Assembly: GCF_001940455.1 (NCBI RefSeq)
Contig: NZ_MKQR01000021.1
Span: 145,221 to 209,220, forward strand
Length of the DNA stretch: 64,000 nucleotides
Source: Actinokineospora bangkokensis
GTDB lineage: Bacteria; Actinomycetota; Actinomycetes; Mycobacteriales; Pseudonocardiaceae
Direction: 5' to 3'
Positions within the stretch are counted from its first letter, which is position 1, and every line of letters begins with the position of its first letter. Position numbers and translations under genes: made by a program. Shown here piece by piece: positions 1 through 10,478 of this stretch. The notes under the pieces were generated by a model. That model worked only from the letters and a program-made list of their open reading frames with translations. It made no database searches and was not told the origin of the DNA.

Positions 1-1490
<1,490 letters not shown>

Positions 1491-1548
1491 GGTGCTTCTC
1501 TCAGGGTCTCCGGCCGCGGGGGGTGGGCCGTCGGGGCGGGGGTCCGGC

Positions 1549-3366
1549 TCACTCTTCGTCGAACAGCGGGCGGATGCCGCGGGCGGCCATGATCTCGCTG
1601 TTGCCCGTGCCCGCGGCGACCATCGGCCACACCTGGGCGTCCTTGCCGACCACGAAGTCGATGACGACGGGCCGGTCGTTGATCTCCATGGCGCGCTGGA
1701 TGACCCGGTCGACGTCCTCGCGGGACTCGCAGCGCAGGCCCACGCAGCCCAGCGCCTCGGCGAGCAGGGTGAAGTCGGGGATGCGGTGCTTGTGGGTGCC
1801 CAGGTCGGTCTGGGAGTAGCGCTCGCTGTAGAACAGGTTCTGCCACTGCCGGACCATGCCCAGGTTGCCGTTGTTGATGACCGCGACCTTGATCGGGGCA
1901 CCCTCGATGGCGCAGGTCGCCAGCTCCTGGTTGGTCATCTGGAAGCAGCCGTCGCCGTCGATGGCCCACACCACCGCCTCCGGGCGGCCGAACTTGGCGC
2001 CCATCGCGGCGGGCACGCAGTAGCCCATGGTCCCGGCGCCGCCGGAGTTGAGCCAGGTGCGCGGGTTCTCGTACTTGATGTGCTGGGCGGCCCACATCTG
2101 GTGCTGGCCGACGCCCGCGGCGTAGACGGCCTCGGGCCCGGCGATCGCGCCGATGCGCTCGATGACGTACTGCGGGGACAGCGTGCCGTCCTCGGGCCAC
2201 TCGTAGCCCAGCGGGAAGGTCTCCCGCCAGCCGTTGAGGGTGGCCCACCAGGGGGCGAGGTCGGTGGCCGGGGTGGCCTCGGCCTGCACCGCGGCGATCA
2301 GCTCGACGATGATCTCCTTGCAGTCGCCGACGATGGGCACGTCGGCGCGGCGGTTCTTGGAGATCTCGGCCGGGTCGATGTCGGCGTGCACGACCTGGGC
2401 GTCGGGGGCGAAGCTGCTCAGCGTGCCGGTGACCCGGTCGTCGAAGCGGGCGCCGAGGGCGACCAGCAGGTCGGACTTCTGCATGGCGCCGACGGCGGGG
2501 ACGGTGCCGTGCATGCCCGGCATGCCCAGGTTCTGCTGGTGCGAGTCGGGGAACGCCCCGCGCGCCATCAGGGTGGTCACGACCGGGATGCCGGTCAGCT
2601 CGGCCAGCTCCAGCAGCTCGGCGGAGGCGTCGGCCTTGACCACGCCGCCGCCGACGTAGAGCACCGGGCGCTTGGCCGACTTGATCAGCTTGGCGGCCTC
2701 GCGGACCTGCTTGCCGTGCGGGCGGGTGGTGGGCCGGTAGCCGGGCAGGCGCAGCTCCGGCGGCCAGCTGAAGGAGGTGGTCTCCTGCAGCACGTCCTTG
2801 GGGATGTCGACCAGGACGGGGCCGGGGCGGCCGGTCTTGGCCAGGTGGAACGCCTCGGCGATGGTGCGCGGGATGTCGACCGGGTCGGTGACCAGGAAGT
2901 TGTGCTTGGTGATCGGCATGGTGATGCCGCAGATGTCGGCTTCCTGGAACGCGTCGGTGCCGATGAGGTTGCGCGACTGCTGCCCGGTGATGGCCACGAC
3001 CGGCACCGAGTCCATGTTGGCGTCGGCCAGCGGGGTGACCAGGTTGGTGGCGCCGGGGCCCGAGGTGGCCATGCACACCCCGACCTTGCCGGTGGCCTGG
3101 GCGTAGCCGGTGGCGGCGTGGCCCGCGCCCTGCTCGTGGCGCACCAGCACGTGCCGGACCTTGGTGGAGTCGAGCAGCGGGTCGTAGGCCGGGAGGATGG
3201 TGCCGCCCGGGATGCCGAAGACGATCTCCGCCCCGACCGCCTCCAGCGAGCGCACGAGCGACTGGGCGCCGGTCACGCGGACCGGGGTGCCGGTCGGCGG
3301 GGCGGGCTTGGGGCGGGGCGCGGTGGGGGTCGCCGCGGCCGGGGGCCGGGGTGCTGCGCTGGTCAT
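1549..3366 (-). CDS. ilvB: Acetolactate synthase large (catalytic) subunit
   Basis: ThDP- and FAD-dependent condensation of two pyruvates, or pyruvate plus 2-oxobutyrate; first common step of branched-chain amino acid synthesis. 605 aa. A Pro/Ala-rich N-terminal ~28 residues precede the PYR domain (EIVFGIPGG; the catalytic Glu sits in [12 protein letters not shown]). The central FAD-binding domain follows, and the C-terminal PP domain carries the ThDP/Mg motif [15 protein letters not shown]...NN. A GAGG sequence 7 bases before the ATG can serve as ribosome binding site. A leader ORF and intrinsic terminator lie 90-200 bases upstream, so expression is probably set by charged branched-chain tRNA levels. 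Confidence 0.97.
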   Translation of the reverse strand: MTSAAPRPPAAATPTAPRPKPAPPTGTPVRVTGAQSLVRSLEAVGAEIVFGIPGGTILPAYDPLLDSTKVRHVLVRHEQGAGHAATGYAQATGKVGVCMATSGPGATNLVTPLADANMDSVPVVAITGQQSRNLIGTDAFQEADICGITMPITKHNFLVTDPVDIPRTIAEAFHLAKTGRPGPVLVDIPKDVLQETTSFSWPPELRLPGYRPTTRPHGKQVREAAKLIKSAKRPVLYVGGGVVKADASAELLELAELTGIPVVTTLMARGAFPDSHQQNLGMPGMHGTVPAVGAMQKSDLLVALGARFDDRVTGTLSSFAPDAQVVHADIDPAEISKNRRADVPIVGDCKEIIVELIAAVQAEATPATDLAPWWATLNGWRETFPLGYEWPEDGTLSPQYVIERIGAIAGPEAVYAAGVGQHQMWAAQHIKYENPRTWLNSGGAGTMGYCVPAAMGAKFGRPEAVVWAIDGDGCFQMTNQELATCAIEGAPIKVAVINNGNLGMVRQWQNLFYSERYSQTDLGTHKHRIPDFTLLAEALGCVGLRCESREDVDRVIQRAMEINDRPVVIDFVVGKDAQVWPMVAAGTGNSEIMAARGIRPLFDEE

Positions 3367-3453
3367 CGGTCTGCCTCGCGGGTGCTCGGGTGGGTCGGCC
3401 CGGGGGTGGCGGGCCTGCTGGGTGCTGGGCTGCTCTGGGCTCGTCTGGGCAAC

Positions 3454-3480
3454 AAAAAACCCCCGCCGACCACTGGGGTC
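3454..3480 (-). terminator. Attenuator terminator before ilvB
   Basis: Read on the minus strand, ACCCC pairs with GGGGT around an 11-base loop and is followed at once by six T residues (3459-3454), an intrinsic terminator. A competing hairpin CGACC/GGTCG overlaps its left arm. It lies about 41 bases after the leader peptide stop and 88 bases before ilvB, the arrangement of a classical translation-coupled attenuator. Confidence 0.8.
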
Positions 3481-3520
3481 GCACGAGGGTCGCGCGTTCG
3501 TCGCGTGGGTGTGGCTTCCG

Positions 3521-3568
3521 TCAGCGGCGAACGCGCGGCGGAAGTACGAGGATGGACTGGACGGTCAC
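3521..3568 (-). CDS. ilvB leader peptide (15 aa)
   Basis: A 15-codon [18 protein letters not shown], starts with GTG and contains four consecutive branched-chain codons (ATC CTC GTA CTT = Ile-Leu-Val-Leu). Together with the terminator before ilvB this is the layout of a branched-chain amino acid attenuator; actinobacterial ilvB leader peptides with an ILVL-type run are known from comparative work. There is no Shine-Dalgarno sequence. The -10 box ends 8 bases before the GTG, so the transcript probably begins at or within two bases of the start codon (leaderless). Peptide function would be only to position the ribosome. Confidence 0.8.
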   Translation of the reverse strand: MTVQSILVLPPRVRR

Positions 3569-3576
3569 GTCGCAGG

Positions 3577-3605
3577 ACGTTAGCCCGCCCGCAGTAGGGC
3601 GTCAA
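3577..3605 (-). promoter_or_regulatory. Promoter of the ilvB leader and ilvBNC operon
   Basis: On the minus strand TTGACG (3605-3600) and TAACGT (3582-3577) are separated by exactly 17 bases, a good match to a housekeeping actinobacterial promoter. The predicted start lies at about 3568-3570, on top of the leader peptide GTG. Confidence 0.72.
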
Positions 3606-3702
3606 CTCTGCGGGACGGCCATCCCGTGATGTGGACCCGTCCGTGGGACACCGGGGCACCCCCGGGCGTGTGCGCGCGGCGCGCCGGGTGCACCATCAGG
3701 GG

Positions 3703-4242
3703 GTGGCAGAGCAGCAGGTCCCGACCCGTCTCGTGTTCCGCGTGCCCGGCATCGCCGTGCTGGCCCCGGCGCTGCTGGCGATCTGCGCCACACCGTTCGC
3801 CTTCGGCGCGCCGCTGTTCTGGCTCGTCTACCTCGTGCCCATCGCGATCACCGCGTGGGTGGTGCGCGTGCGCACCGTGGTCACCGAGGTCGACGTCGTC
3901 GCGCGCACGGCCACCCGCACCACCCGCTTCGGCTGGGAGCGGCTGGGCGGGTTGAAGCTGTCGGAGAAGCAGGGCGTGACCGCCGTGCTCGACGACGGCG
4001 CCGAGGTGGCGCTGCCGCAGGTGCGGGTGCGCCACCTGCCCGCGCTGTCGCTGATGAGCGGCGGGCGCGTGCCGGACCCGACCCCGCACGCCGAGGACCC
4101 CGGGCCCGCCCCCGACCAGGTCCCCGCCGGGGCGGACCAGGCCAGCCCCGCCGAGCCCGACCAGTCCGCCGAGGACGGCCGCGGCGGCGCGCGGGTGCCC
4201 GGCGCGGGCGAGCGGGGCGTGGGCCCCGCGGGCGCGGAGTAG
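3703..4242 (+). CDS. PH-domain membrane protein, CFP-6-like
   Basis: 179 aa. Two adjacent hydrophobic segments (about residues 13-50, IAVLAPALLAICATPFAF and LFWLVYLVPIAITAWVV) are followed by a bacterial PH-like domain (VVTEVDVVARTATRTTRFGWERLGGL) and a Pro/Ala/Glu-rich tail of ~50 residues. This arrangement and its position divergent from ilvB match the mycobacterial low-molecular-weight antigen CFP-6 (Rv3004 next to ilvB). The precise role of these proteins is unknown. The GTG at 3703 is preferred because the upstream in-frame residues are not protein-like; a CACCAT box 6 bases upstream would fit a leaderless start. Likely inner-membrane with a cytoplasmic PH domain. Confidence 0.75.
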   Translation: MAEQQVPTRLVFRVPGIAVLAPALLAICATPFAFGAPLFWLVYLVPIAITAWVVRVRTVVTEVDVVARTATRTTRFGWERLGGLKLSEKQGVTAVLDDGAEVALPQVRVRHLPALSLMSGGRVPDPTPHAEDPGPAPDQVPAGADQASPAEPDQSAEDGRGGARVPGAGERGVGPAGAE

Positions 4243-4337
4243 CCTGAGCCCTACCGCTCCCCGCCCGACGACCGCCGACCGCGGCCCCGTCGCACCAGGA
4301 CCTTGTCACCGAGCTACGAAAAGATCATGGAGGAGCC

Positions 4338-6182
4338 GTGCCGACGCTGCGCTCCCGCACCACCACTCACGGCCGCAACGCCGCAGGGGCCCGCTCCCTG
4401 TGGCGCGCCACGGGCATGACCGACAGCGACTTCGGCAAGCCGATCGTGGCCATCGCCAACTCCTACACCCAGTTCGTGCCGGGCCACGTGCACCTGCGCG
4501 ACCTCGGCGACATCGTGGCCGAGGGCGTCCGCGCGGCGGGCGGGGTGCCGCGGGAGTTCCACACCATCGCCGTGGACGACGGCATCGCCATGGGGCACAG
4601 CGGCATGCTCTACTCGCTGCCCTCCCGCGAGGTGATCTCCGACGCGGTGGAGTACATGGTCAACGCCCACCAGGCCGACGCGCTGGTGTGCATCTCCAAC
4701 TGCGACAAGATCACCCCGGGCATGCTCAACGCGGCCATGCGGCTCAACATCCCGGTCGTGTTCGTCTCCGGCGGGCCGATGGAGGCGGGCAAGGCCGCCG
4801 TGGTCGGGGACGTCGTGTACCCCTCCTCCGACCTCATCACCGCGATCTCCGCCTCGGCGAACTCCGCGGTGGACGACGAAGGCCTGTCCGCGGTGGAGCG
4901 CTCGGCGTGCCCCACCTGCGGGTCGTGCTCGGGCATGTTCACCGCCAACTCGATGAACTGCCTCACCGAGGCGCTGGGCCTGGCGCTGCCGGGCAACGGC
5001 TCCACGCTGGCGACGCACGCCGCGCGCCGGGCGCTGTTCGAGCAGGCGGGCACGACGATCGTGGAGCTGTGCAAGCGCTGGTACGAGCAGGACGACGAGT
5101 CCGCGCTCCCGCGCAGCATCGCCAACCGCAAGGCGTTCGAGAACGCGATGGCGCTGGACATGGCCATGGGCGGGTCGACCAACACCGTGCTGCACATCCT
5201 CGCCGCCGCCCAGGAGGGCGAGGTCGAGTTCACCCTCGACGACATCGACGCGATCTCGCGCCGGGTGCCGTGCCTGTCGAAGGTCTCGCCGAACTCCGAC
5301 TACCACATGGAGGACGTGCACCGGGCCGGTGGCATCCCCGCCATCCTGGGCGAGCTGTGGCGCGGCGGGCTGCTCAACACCGACGTGCACGCGGTGCACT
5401 CGCCGTCGCTGGAGCAGTGGCTGACCGAGTGGGACGTGCGCGGGCCGAACCCGTCGGAGCGGGCGGTGGAGCTGTTCCACGCCGCCCCCGGCGGGGTGCG
5501 CACCACCGAGGCGTTCTCCACCTCGAACCGCTGGTCGTCGCTGGACACCGACGCCGAGGCGGGCTGCATCCACGACGTCGCGCACGCCTTCACCGCCGAC
5601 GGCGGGCTGGCGGTGCTGCGCGGCAACCTGGCCGAGCGCGGCGCGGTGATCAAGTCCGCGGGCATCGACGAGGAGCTGTTCACCTTCCAGGGCCCGGCCA
5701 GGGTGGTCGACAGCCAGGAGGAGGCCGTGCAGGTCATCCTCAGCAAGACCATCCAGGCCGGGGAGGTGCTGGTGGTGCGCTACGAGGGCCCCTCCGGCGG
5801 CCCCGGCATGCAGGAGATGCTGCACCCCACCTCGTTCCTCAAGGGCACGGGCATGGGCAAGAAGTGCGCGCTCATCACCGACGGCCGGTTCTCCGGCGGC
5901 TCCTCGGGCCTGTCGGTCGGCCACATCTCGCCGGAGGCGGCGGGCGGCGGCCTGATCGGGCTGGTGGAGGACGGCGACCAGATCCGCATCGACGTGCACA
6001 CCCGGGCGCTGGAGCTGCTGGTCGACGAGGACGTGCTGGCCGAGCGGCGGGCCAAGATGGAGGCCAGCGAGCGGCCCTGGCAGCCCAAGGAGCGCGACCG
6101 CCCGGTGACCAAGGCGCTGCGCGCCTACGCCCGGATGGCCACCGACGCCTCCACCGGCGCCGTGCGCGACCCGTCCAAGTAG
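4338..6182 (+). CDS. ilvD: Dihydroxy-acid dehydratase
   Basis: Dehydrates 2,3-dihydroxy-3-methyl acids to the 2-oxo acids of valine and isoleucine; Fe-S enzyme. 614 aa, full length. The Fe-S ligands are visible in [12 protein letters not shown] and [19 protein letters not shown]; the C-terminal IlvD/EDD motif [12 protein letters not shown] and [11 protein letters not shown] are intact. The GTG at 4338 is preceded by GGAGGA at 4329-4334. It is transcribed away from the ilvBNC operon and completes the pathway locally; a stem-loop follows the stop. Confidence 0.97.
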   Translation: MPTLRSRTTTHGRNAAGARSLWRATGMTDSDFGKPIVAIANSYTQFVPGHVHLRDLGDIVAEGVRAAGGVPREFHTIAVDDGIAMGHSGMLYSLPSREVISDAVEYMVNAHQADALVCISNCDKITPGMLNAAMRLNIPVVFVSGGPMEAGKAAVVGDVVYPSSDLITAISASANSAVDDEGLSAVERSACPTCGSCSGMFTANSMNCLTEALGLALPGNGSTLATHAARRALFEQAGTTIVELCKRWYEQDDESALPRSIANRKAFENAMALDMAMGGSTNTVLHILAAAQEGEVEFTLDDIDAISRRVPCLSKVSPNSDYHMEDVHRAGGIPAILGELWRGGLLNTDVHAVHSPSLEQWLTEWDVRGPNPSERAVELFHAAPGGVRTTEAFSTSNRWSSLDTDAEAGCIHDVAHAFTADGGLAVLRGNLAERGAVIKSAGIDEELFTFQGPARVVDSQEEAVQVILSKTIQAGEVLVVRYEGPSGGPGMQEMLHPTSFLKGTGMGKKCALITDGRFSGGSSGLSVGHISPEAAGGGLIGLVEDGDQIRIDVHTRALELLVDEDVLAERRAKMEASERPWQPKERDRPVTKALRAYARMATDASTGAVRDPSK

Positions 6183-6198
6183 GCCTCGACGAGCGACC

Positions 6199-6230
6199 AG
6201 GGCCGCTCCCCGGCTTCGGGGGGCGGCCCT
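6199..6230. terminator. Stem-loop terminator after ilvD
   Basis: AGGGCCGC and GCGGCCCT form a perfect outer stem, extended by a C-rich/G-rich inner stem around a CTTC loop. It lies 17 bases after the ilvD stop and between two convergent genes, so it may serve both directions. Confidence 0.75.
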
Positions 6231-6288
6231 GTTCGGCGTCAGGACAGGCGCGTCGGTTCGGGCGCAGGACGAGGGGGGCGGGAGGGGT

Positions 6289-6915
6289 TCAGCGCAGCAC
6301 GACGAGGGTGACGACGGTGAGCCCGGCGGCCAGGAGCAGGAAGATGAAGCCCCACGCGGGCGCGCGGCGGAACCACGGGCTGTTGCGGTCCAGCGAGATC
6401 TTGCCCGCGCCCGCGAACAGCAGCGCGAAGCCCGCCGCCGCGTACACCGCCTCCAGCTCCACCCCGCCCGCGAAGGCGCCCACGTCGATGCGCAGGTAGA
6501 TGGCGTTGGCCATCACGCCGAGCACGCCCGCGGCGGCGGCCGGGGTGAACAGGCCGAGGACGAGCAGCGCGCCCGCGCCCAGCTCGGTGCCGCCGAGCAC
6601 CCAGGCCAGCAGGTTCGCCCGCTGGAAGCCCAGCCCGGTGAGCAGGTCGGTGGTGCCGCCGATGCCCGGACCGCCCAGCAGGCCGAACACCTTCTGCAGG
6701 CCGTGGCCGACGAACAGCGCGCCGACGGTCACCCGGAGCACGAACAGCGCCAGGTCCGCGCCGAAGTGCCACTCGTGCGGGGGCCGGGTGCGCGCGGGGG
6801 CGTGGTCGGTGTCCGGCGCGGCGAAGGTCGTCGTGGGCCCGGTGTCGTAGCCGACCCTGTCGTACCCGGGGCCGGTGGTGGCCTCGGAGGTCCGGTAGAA
6901 CTCGTCGCTGCTCAC
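6289..6915 (-). CDS. DoxX family membrane protein
   Basis: 208 aa. About 60 N-terminal residues are hydrophilic (Thr/Asp/Pro-rich), followed by the four-helix DoxX domain, starting LALFVLRVTVGALFVGHGLQ, with helices near residues 52-72, 100-118, 123-140 and 155-170 and a final helix at the C-terminus (GFIFLLLAAGLTVVTLVVL). DoxX/SURF4-like proteins are membrane proteins, often tied to redox or thiol stress; the exact function is not determined here. GTG start. Its stop faces ilvD across a terminator. Confidence 0.8.
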   Translation of the reverse strand: MSSDEFYRTSEATTGPGYDRVGYDTGPTTTFAAPDTDHAPARTRPPHEWHFGADLALFVLRVTVGALFVGHGLQKVFGLLGGPGIGGTTDLLTGLGFQRANLLAWVLGGTELGAGALLVLGLFTPAAAAGVLGVMANAIYLRIDVGAFAGGVELEAVYAAAGFALLFAGAGKISLDRNSPWFRRAPAWGFIFLLLAAGLTVVTLVVLR

Positions 6916-6933
6916 GGGCCGGACCCTAACGGC

Positions 6934-7845
6934 TCAGTACGCCCCTTGCACGAGGTTGTCCAGCTTCTCCCCGGCGAGGAACTTCGCCACCTGGCGGGCC
7001 ACGACCTCGTAGGCGCGCGCCCGGTGCCCGCCGCTGCTGCCCGCCACGTGCGGGGTGATGAGCACCCCCGGCGCGCGCCACAGCGGGTGGTCGGCGGGCA
7101 GCGGTTCGGGGTCGGTGACGTCGAGCGCGGCGCGCAGCCTGCCCGCGGTCAGCTCGGCGAGCAGGGCCCCGGTGTCGACCACCGGGCCGCGGGCGACGTT
7201 GACCAGCACCGCGCCGTCGGGCATGCGGGCCAGGAAGGCGGCGTCGGCCAGGTGCCGGGTCTGCGGGGTGTTGGGGACGACCAGCACCACGACGTCGGCG
7301 GTGGGCAGCAGGTCGGGCAGCTCGGCCAGGGCCCGCACACCCGGGCGGGCGGTGGTGGCGACGAGGGTGCAGGCGGCGTCGAAGGCGAGCACCCGGCGCT
7401 CCACCTGCCTGCCGAGGTCGCCCGCCCCCACCACGACGACGTGCTTGCCCTGGAGGGTGTCGGTGATGTGCGGGTCCCACCGGCCCCCGGCCTGGGCGTC
7501 GCGGAAGAAGGGCAGGTCGCGGTAGGCCGACAGCAGCGCGGCGAGCACCCACTCCGCCGAGCTGCCGCCGTGCGCGCCCCGGCAGGTGGAGATCAGGACG
7601 TGCTCGGGCACCTTGCCGACCCAGGCGTCGGCGCCGGAGGTGAGCAGCTGCACCAGCCGCAGGTCGGGCAGCGCGCCGACGTGCGCCGCCTGGTCCCCGG
7701 CGAGGAAGTCGGGCACGAGCACCTGCGCGCCGCGCGCCCCGTCAGGCAGGTCGGTCAAGGTCTCGTAGCGGACAGCGCGCACGCCGTCGACGCCGGAGAG
7801 CACGGCGAGGCCGTGGTCGTCCGGCACCAGAACCGTGGTCGTCAC
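6934..7845 (-). CDS. D-isomer-specific 2-hydroxyacid dehydrogenase
   Basis: 303 aa, NAD(P)-dependent oxidoreductase fold. The Rossmann motif VVVVGAGDLGRQVERR lies near residue 145, the substrate/catalytic Arg-containing segment is LVNVARGPVVDTGAL, and the catalytic His is in ITPHVAGSSGG. The substrate is unknown; this subfamily covers glyoxylate, hydroxypyruvate and phosphoglycerate-like acids. The GTG at 7845 is chosen because homologous sequence begins there. Its start faces the alpha/beta hydrolase gene divergently across ~80 bases, and it lies 18 bases upstream of the doxX gene in the same direction. Confidence 0.87.
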   Translation of the reverse strand: MTTTVLVPDDHGLAVLSGVDGVRAVRYETLTDLPDGARGAQVLVPDFLAGDQAAHVGALPDLRLVQLLTSGADAWVGKVPEHVLISTCRGAHGGSSAEWVLAALLSAYRDLPFFRDAQAGGRWDPHITDTLQGKHVVVVGAGDLGRQVERRVLAFDAACTLVATTARPGVRALAELPDLLPTADVVVLVVPNTPQTRHLADAAFLARMPDGAVLVNVARGPVVDTGALLAELTAGRLRAALDVTDPEPLPADHPLWRAPGVLITPHVAGSSGGHRARAYEVVARQVAKFLAGEKLDNLVQGAY

Positions 7846-7927
7846 GCTGACAACACTAGTTTCCCCCTGGCCGGTCCCGCGCCACCGCGACCGCCGCGGG
7901 CCGCCGGTGCGGCACACTGGGGGCACC

Positions 7928-8848
7928 ATGCGCGAACACCACGTCCGGTCCGCGGACGGCACCCGGGTCCTCGCCTGGCAGTCCGGTTCGGACGGCCCGG
8001 TCGTCCTGCTCTGCCCGGGGTTGGGCACGATCCCCGAGGCCTGGCCCGCCCTGCTGCTGCCGGACTCCGGCGTGCGCGTGCTGAGCTGGTACCACCGGGG
8101 CACGCTGGGCACCGACCGGCCCGCGGACGAGAGCAGGATCACCCTCGACGACCACGTGGCCGACGCGCTGGCCGTGCTGGCCGACGCCGGGGTCGACCGG
8201 TGCGTGGTGATGGGCTGGTCGATGGGGGTGATGGTGGCCACCGAGCTGGCCACCCGCCACCCGGAGAAGGTGTCCGGGCTGCTGCTGGCCGCGGGGGTGC
8301 CCGGCGACCTGTTCGGCGCGATGCTCGGCGTGCTGGGGGTGCCGCGGCCGGTGGGCCGGGCGCTGGGGCTGGGGTTCGCCAAGCTCATGGGCGGGATCAG
8401 CCCGCTGGTGGACCTCGTGCTGCACAACGTGCCCGTCAACCGGGTGACCGCGACGCTGCTCCAGCACTCGGGGTTCATGCTGCCCGGGGCCTCGGACCCG
8501 GACGAGGTGGCCAAGGCGGTGCGCCGGTTCGTCGGCCAGGACGCCGACTGGTACGTGCGCCTGGCGCTGGCGGTGGCCGACGTGCCGCAGCGCGACCTGA
8601 CCGGGGTCGGGGTGCCGGTGACGGTGCTCGCGGGCCGCTACGACGTGCTCGCCGACCCGGAGCAGGCGGTGGCCGCGGTCGCCTGCCTGCCGCACGCGCG
8701 GACCCGGGTGGTGCCCACGAGCCACTTCATCCCGCTGGAGGCGCCCGGGGTGGTCGTCGAGGAGCTGGCGGAGCTGGTGCGCCGGGTGGCGGCGGTGGAG
8801 CGGGCCCGCTCCGACACGCTCACCAGGGGTTCACGGCCGCGCGCCTAG
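7928..8848 (+). CDS. Alpha/beta hydrolase
   Basis: 306 aa alpha/beta-hydrolase fold. An N-terminal oxyanion region (VVLLCPGLGTIPEAW) is followed by the nucleophile elbow GWSMG at about residue 98-102, the acid in VLAGRYDVLAD and a His in VPTSHFIPLEAPG near the C-terminus, so the catalytic triad is complete. Substrate unknown. The ATG at 7928 starts where the fold starts. Eleven bases separate its stop from the next gene, but that gene appears to have its own promoter. Confidence 0.85.
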   Translation: MREHHVRSADGTRVLAWQSGSDGPVVLLCPGLGTIPEAWPALLLPDSGVRVLSWYHRGTLGTDRPADESRITLDDHVADALAVLADAGVDRCVVMGWSMGVMVATELATRHPEKVSGLLLAAGVPGDLFGAMLGVLGVPRPVGRALGLGFAKLMGGISPLVDLVLHNVPVNRVTATLLQHSGFMLPGASDPDEVAKAVRRFVGQDADWYVRLALAVADVPQRDLTGVGVPVTVLAGRYDVLADPEQAVAAVACLPHARTRVVPTSHFIPLEAPGVVVEELAELVRRVAAVERARSDTLTRGSRPRA

Positions 8849-8851
8849 TGT
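8846..8851 (+). promoter_or_regulatory. -10 box for a leaderless lipoprotein mRNA
   Basis: TAGTGT ends 8 bases before the ATG at 8860, overlapping the stop of the preceding hydrolase gene; this spacing puts the transcription start at or next to the A of the start codon. Confidence 0.5.
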
Positions 8852-8859
8852 GGGTGACC

Positions 8860-10056
8860 ATGTCCGGTATGCCGCGCAGGTCCCGCGTGCTCGCGGCCTC
8901 GTCCGCGGCGGCGGCTGCCCTGCTGCTGTCCTCCTGCGCCACCTTCACCGACCAGCCCGCCCCGTCGAGCTGGTCGGCGGCCCCGCAGCTGAGCCCGCAG
9001 GCCGCCCCGGACCCCCAGGAGGGCGGCGGCAGCGGTGGTGGCGGCGGCATCGGCGGCACGGCGGTGCCCCCCACCTCGGTCCCGCCCCCGGACGGCTGCA
9101 AGGACTTCCACCCCGCGGTGCTGGGAACCTGCCTGGACACCGTCTCCGCGGTGGCGGCCCTCCCCGGCGACGGCACCAACCCGTCCGCCCTGGTGGGCGA
9201 GCGCGCGACCGGCAACATCTACCTGGTGAAGAAGGGCGCGGACAAGGCCCTGTTCGCCACCGTCCCGGTGGACCCCACCGGCGACGGCGGCCTGACCGGC
9301 CTGGCCCTGTCCCCCACCTACGTCGAGGACCAACTGGTCTTCGCCTACATCACCACCCCCACCGACAACCGTGTGGTCCGCATCGCCCCCGGCGACTCCC
9401 CCAAACCGGTCCTCACCGGCATCCCCCGGGGCACCACCGGCAACCGCGGCTCCCTGGCCAACGACCACCGCGGCGCCCTGCTGCTCGCCACCGGCACCGC
9501 GGGCAACGCCGCCGCCGCGGCCAACCCCACCTCCCTGGCGGGCAAGGTCCTGCGCCTCACCGCCGACGGCAAACCCGCCACCGACAACCCCACCCCCGGC
9601 AGCCTCGTCGCCTGGACCGGCCTGTCCTCCCCCGCGGGCGTCTGCGCCTCCCTCGACGGCTCCCAGGCCTGGGTCACCGACCGCACCCCCGAAGCCGACG
9701 TCCTCTACAAGCTCGACCCCGGCAAACCCCTCGGCGCCCCGGCCTGGCGCTGGACCGAACGCCCCGGCGTCGCAGGCTGCGCCTCCACCACCCAACTCCT
9801 CTGGGTCGCCATGTCCACCGCCGCCCACATGGAAAGCCTCCCCCTGGCCCCCGACGGCTCCTTCACCGGCAAACCCGTCGTCACCCTCGAACCCCCCGAC
9901 GGCTTCGGCAGCCTCGACGGCCTGGACCTGATGACCGAGCAGATCGCCATCGGCGGCACCACCAACAAGAAGTCCGGCACCCCCACCACCAGCGACGACC
10001 GAGCCGTCATCATCGTCGTCCAGCCCCAACCCGGCAACGGCGGCGGCCAGGACTAG
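8860..10056 (+). CDS. Lipoprotein, PQQ sugar-dehydrogenase-like propeller
   Basis: 398 aa. An N-terminal signal peptide ends in a lipobox (ALLLSSC, Cys about residue 24), so the protein should be membrane-anchored outside the cell. A Gly/Pro-rich linker follows. The rest resembles the beta-propeller of soluble glucose/sorbosone dehydrogenases (GDGGLTGLALSPTYVEDQ, NRGSLANDHRGALLLATG), the family of PQQ-dependent aldose dehydrogenases. Whether cofactor residues are intact cannot be judged by eye; many actinobacterial members are of unknown activity. ATG at 8860; a second Met is at 8869. Confidence 0.75.
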   Translation: MSGMPRRSRVLAASSAAAAALLLSSCATFTDQPAPSSWSAAPQLSPQAAPDPQEGGGSGGGGGIGGTAVPPTSVPPPDGCKDFHPAVLGTCLDTVSAVAALPGDGTNPSALVGERATGNIYLVKKGADKALFATVPVDPTGDGGLTGLALSPTYVEDQLVFAYITTPTDNRVVRIAPGDSPKPVLTGIPRGTTGNRGSLANDHRGALLLATGTAGNAAAAANPTSLAGKVLRLTADGKPATDNPTPGSLVAWTGLSSPAGVCASLDGSQAWVTDRTPEADVLYKLDPGKPLGAPAWRWTERPGVAGCASTTQLLWVAMSTAAHMESLPLAPDGSFTGKPVVTLEPPDGFGSLDGLDLMTEQIAIGGTTNKKSGTPTTSDDRAVIIVVQPQPGNGGGQD

Positions 10057-10285
10057 TCCCCCCTTCCCGTCCCCACCCTCAGACCCCTCCCCTTCCCTTC
10101 CCCTCCCGAAGCCGAAGGCGAGCCCACTGGTCGGTAGAGCCGTCGTTCGGCCAACGCCACCCCCACCCCGCAACCCCACGCGCCCAGCCCCCCACAACAG
10201 GCCGGCACCCCCAACACCGCTCAGCTGAGCAAGAAGTCATGGGCTTTGCTCAGACCCCCGGCCTGACCCAGTCCTGGCCGCTCGT

Positions 10286-10372
10286 AGCTCGGTGGAGGCG
10301 GTGTCAAGGGTGGGCGAAGCCCATCGCGAAGCGACGCCCGCAGGGCGCCCTTGACTCCGCCTCCACCGAGTT
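10286..10372. repeat. Large imperfect palindrome
   Basis: The 25-base left arm (10286-10310, AGCTCGGTGGAGGCGG...) is matched by the right arm (10348-10372) with only two mispairs. The 37-base centre carries small hairpins of its own (GGGCGAAGCCC, TCGCGAAGCGA, CGCCCGCAGGGCG). It may terminate the two convergent genes, or be a dispersed palindromic element. Confidence 0.7.
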
Positions 10373-10391
10373 ACACACTCGCGGCCCCCGA

Positions 10392-10461
10392 GGACAGGCC
10401 CCCACTGAGCCCACAGGGACAGGCCCCACTGAGCCACGGGGACAGGCCCACCTGAGCCCGT
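10392..10461. repeat. 23-24 bp tandem repeat, three copies
   Basis: The unit GGACAGGCCCCACTGAGCC plus 4-5 variable bases occurs three times in direct succession (starting about 10392, 10417 and 10440) with small differences. Non-coding, just before the gatB 3' end. Confidence 0.7.
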
Positions 10462-10478
10462 CCCCGCAGGCACCCCGC

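Larger units (their letters stand above)
10057..10478. other. Intergenic region rich in repeats, no gene seen
   Basis: A 422-base stretch between the convergent lipoprotein and gatB genes. It holds a ~87-base imperfect palindrome (10286-10372) and a threefold tandem repeat (10392-10461), listed separately. No coding frame with the local codon pattern was found. Confidence 0.7.

Noticed and set aside
6703..8859. Plus-strand frame running from opposite doxX into the lipoprotein gene
   Set aside because: Only the part after 8860 reads like a protein; the rest is a shadow of the minus-strand genes and of the alpha/beta hydrolase gene in another frame.
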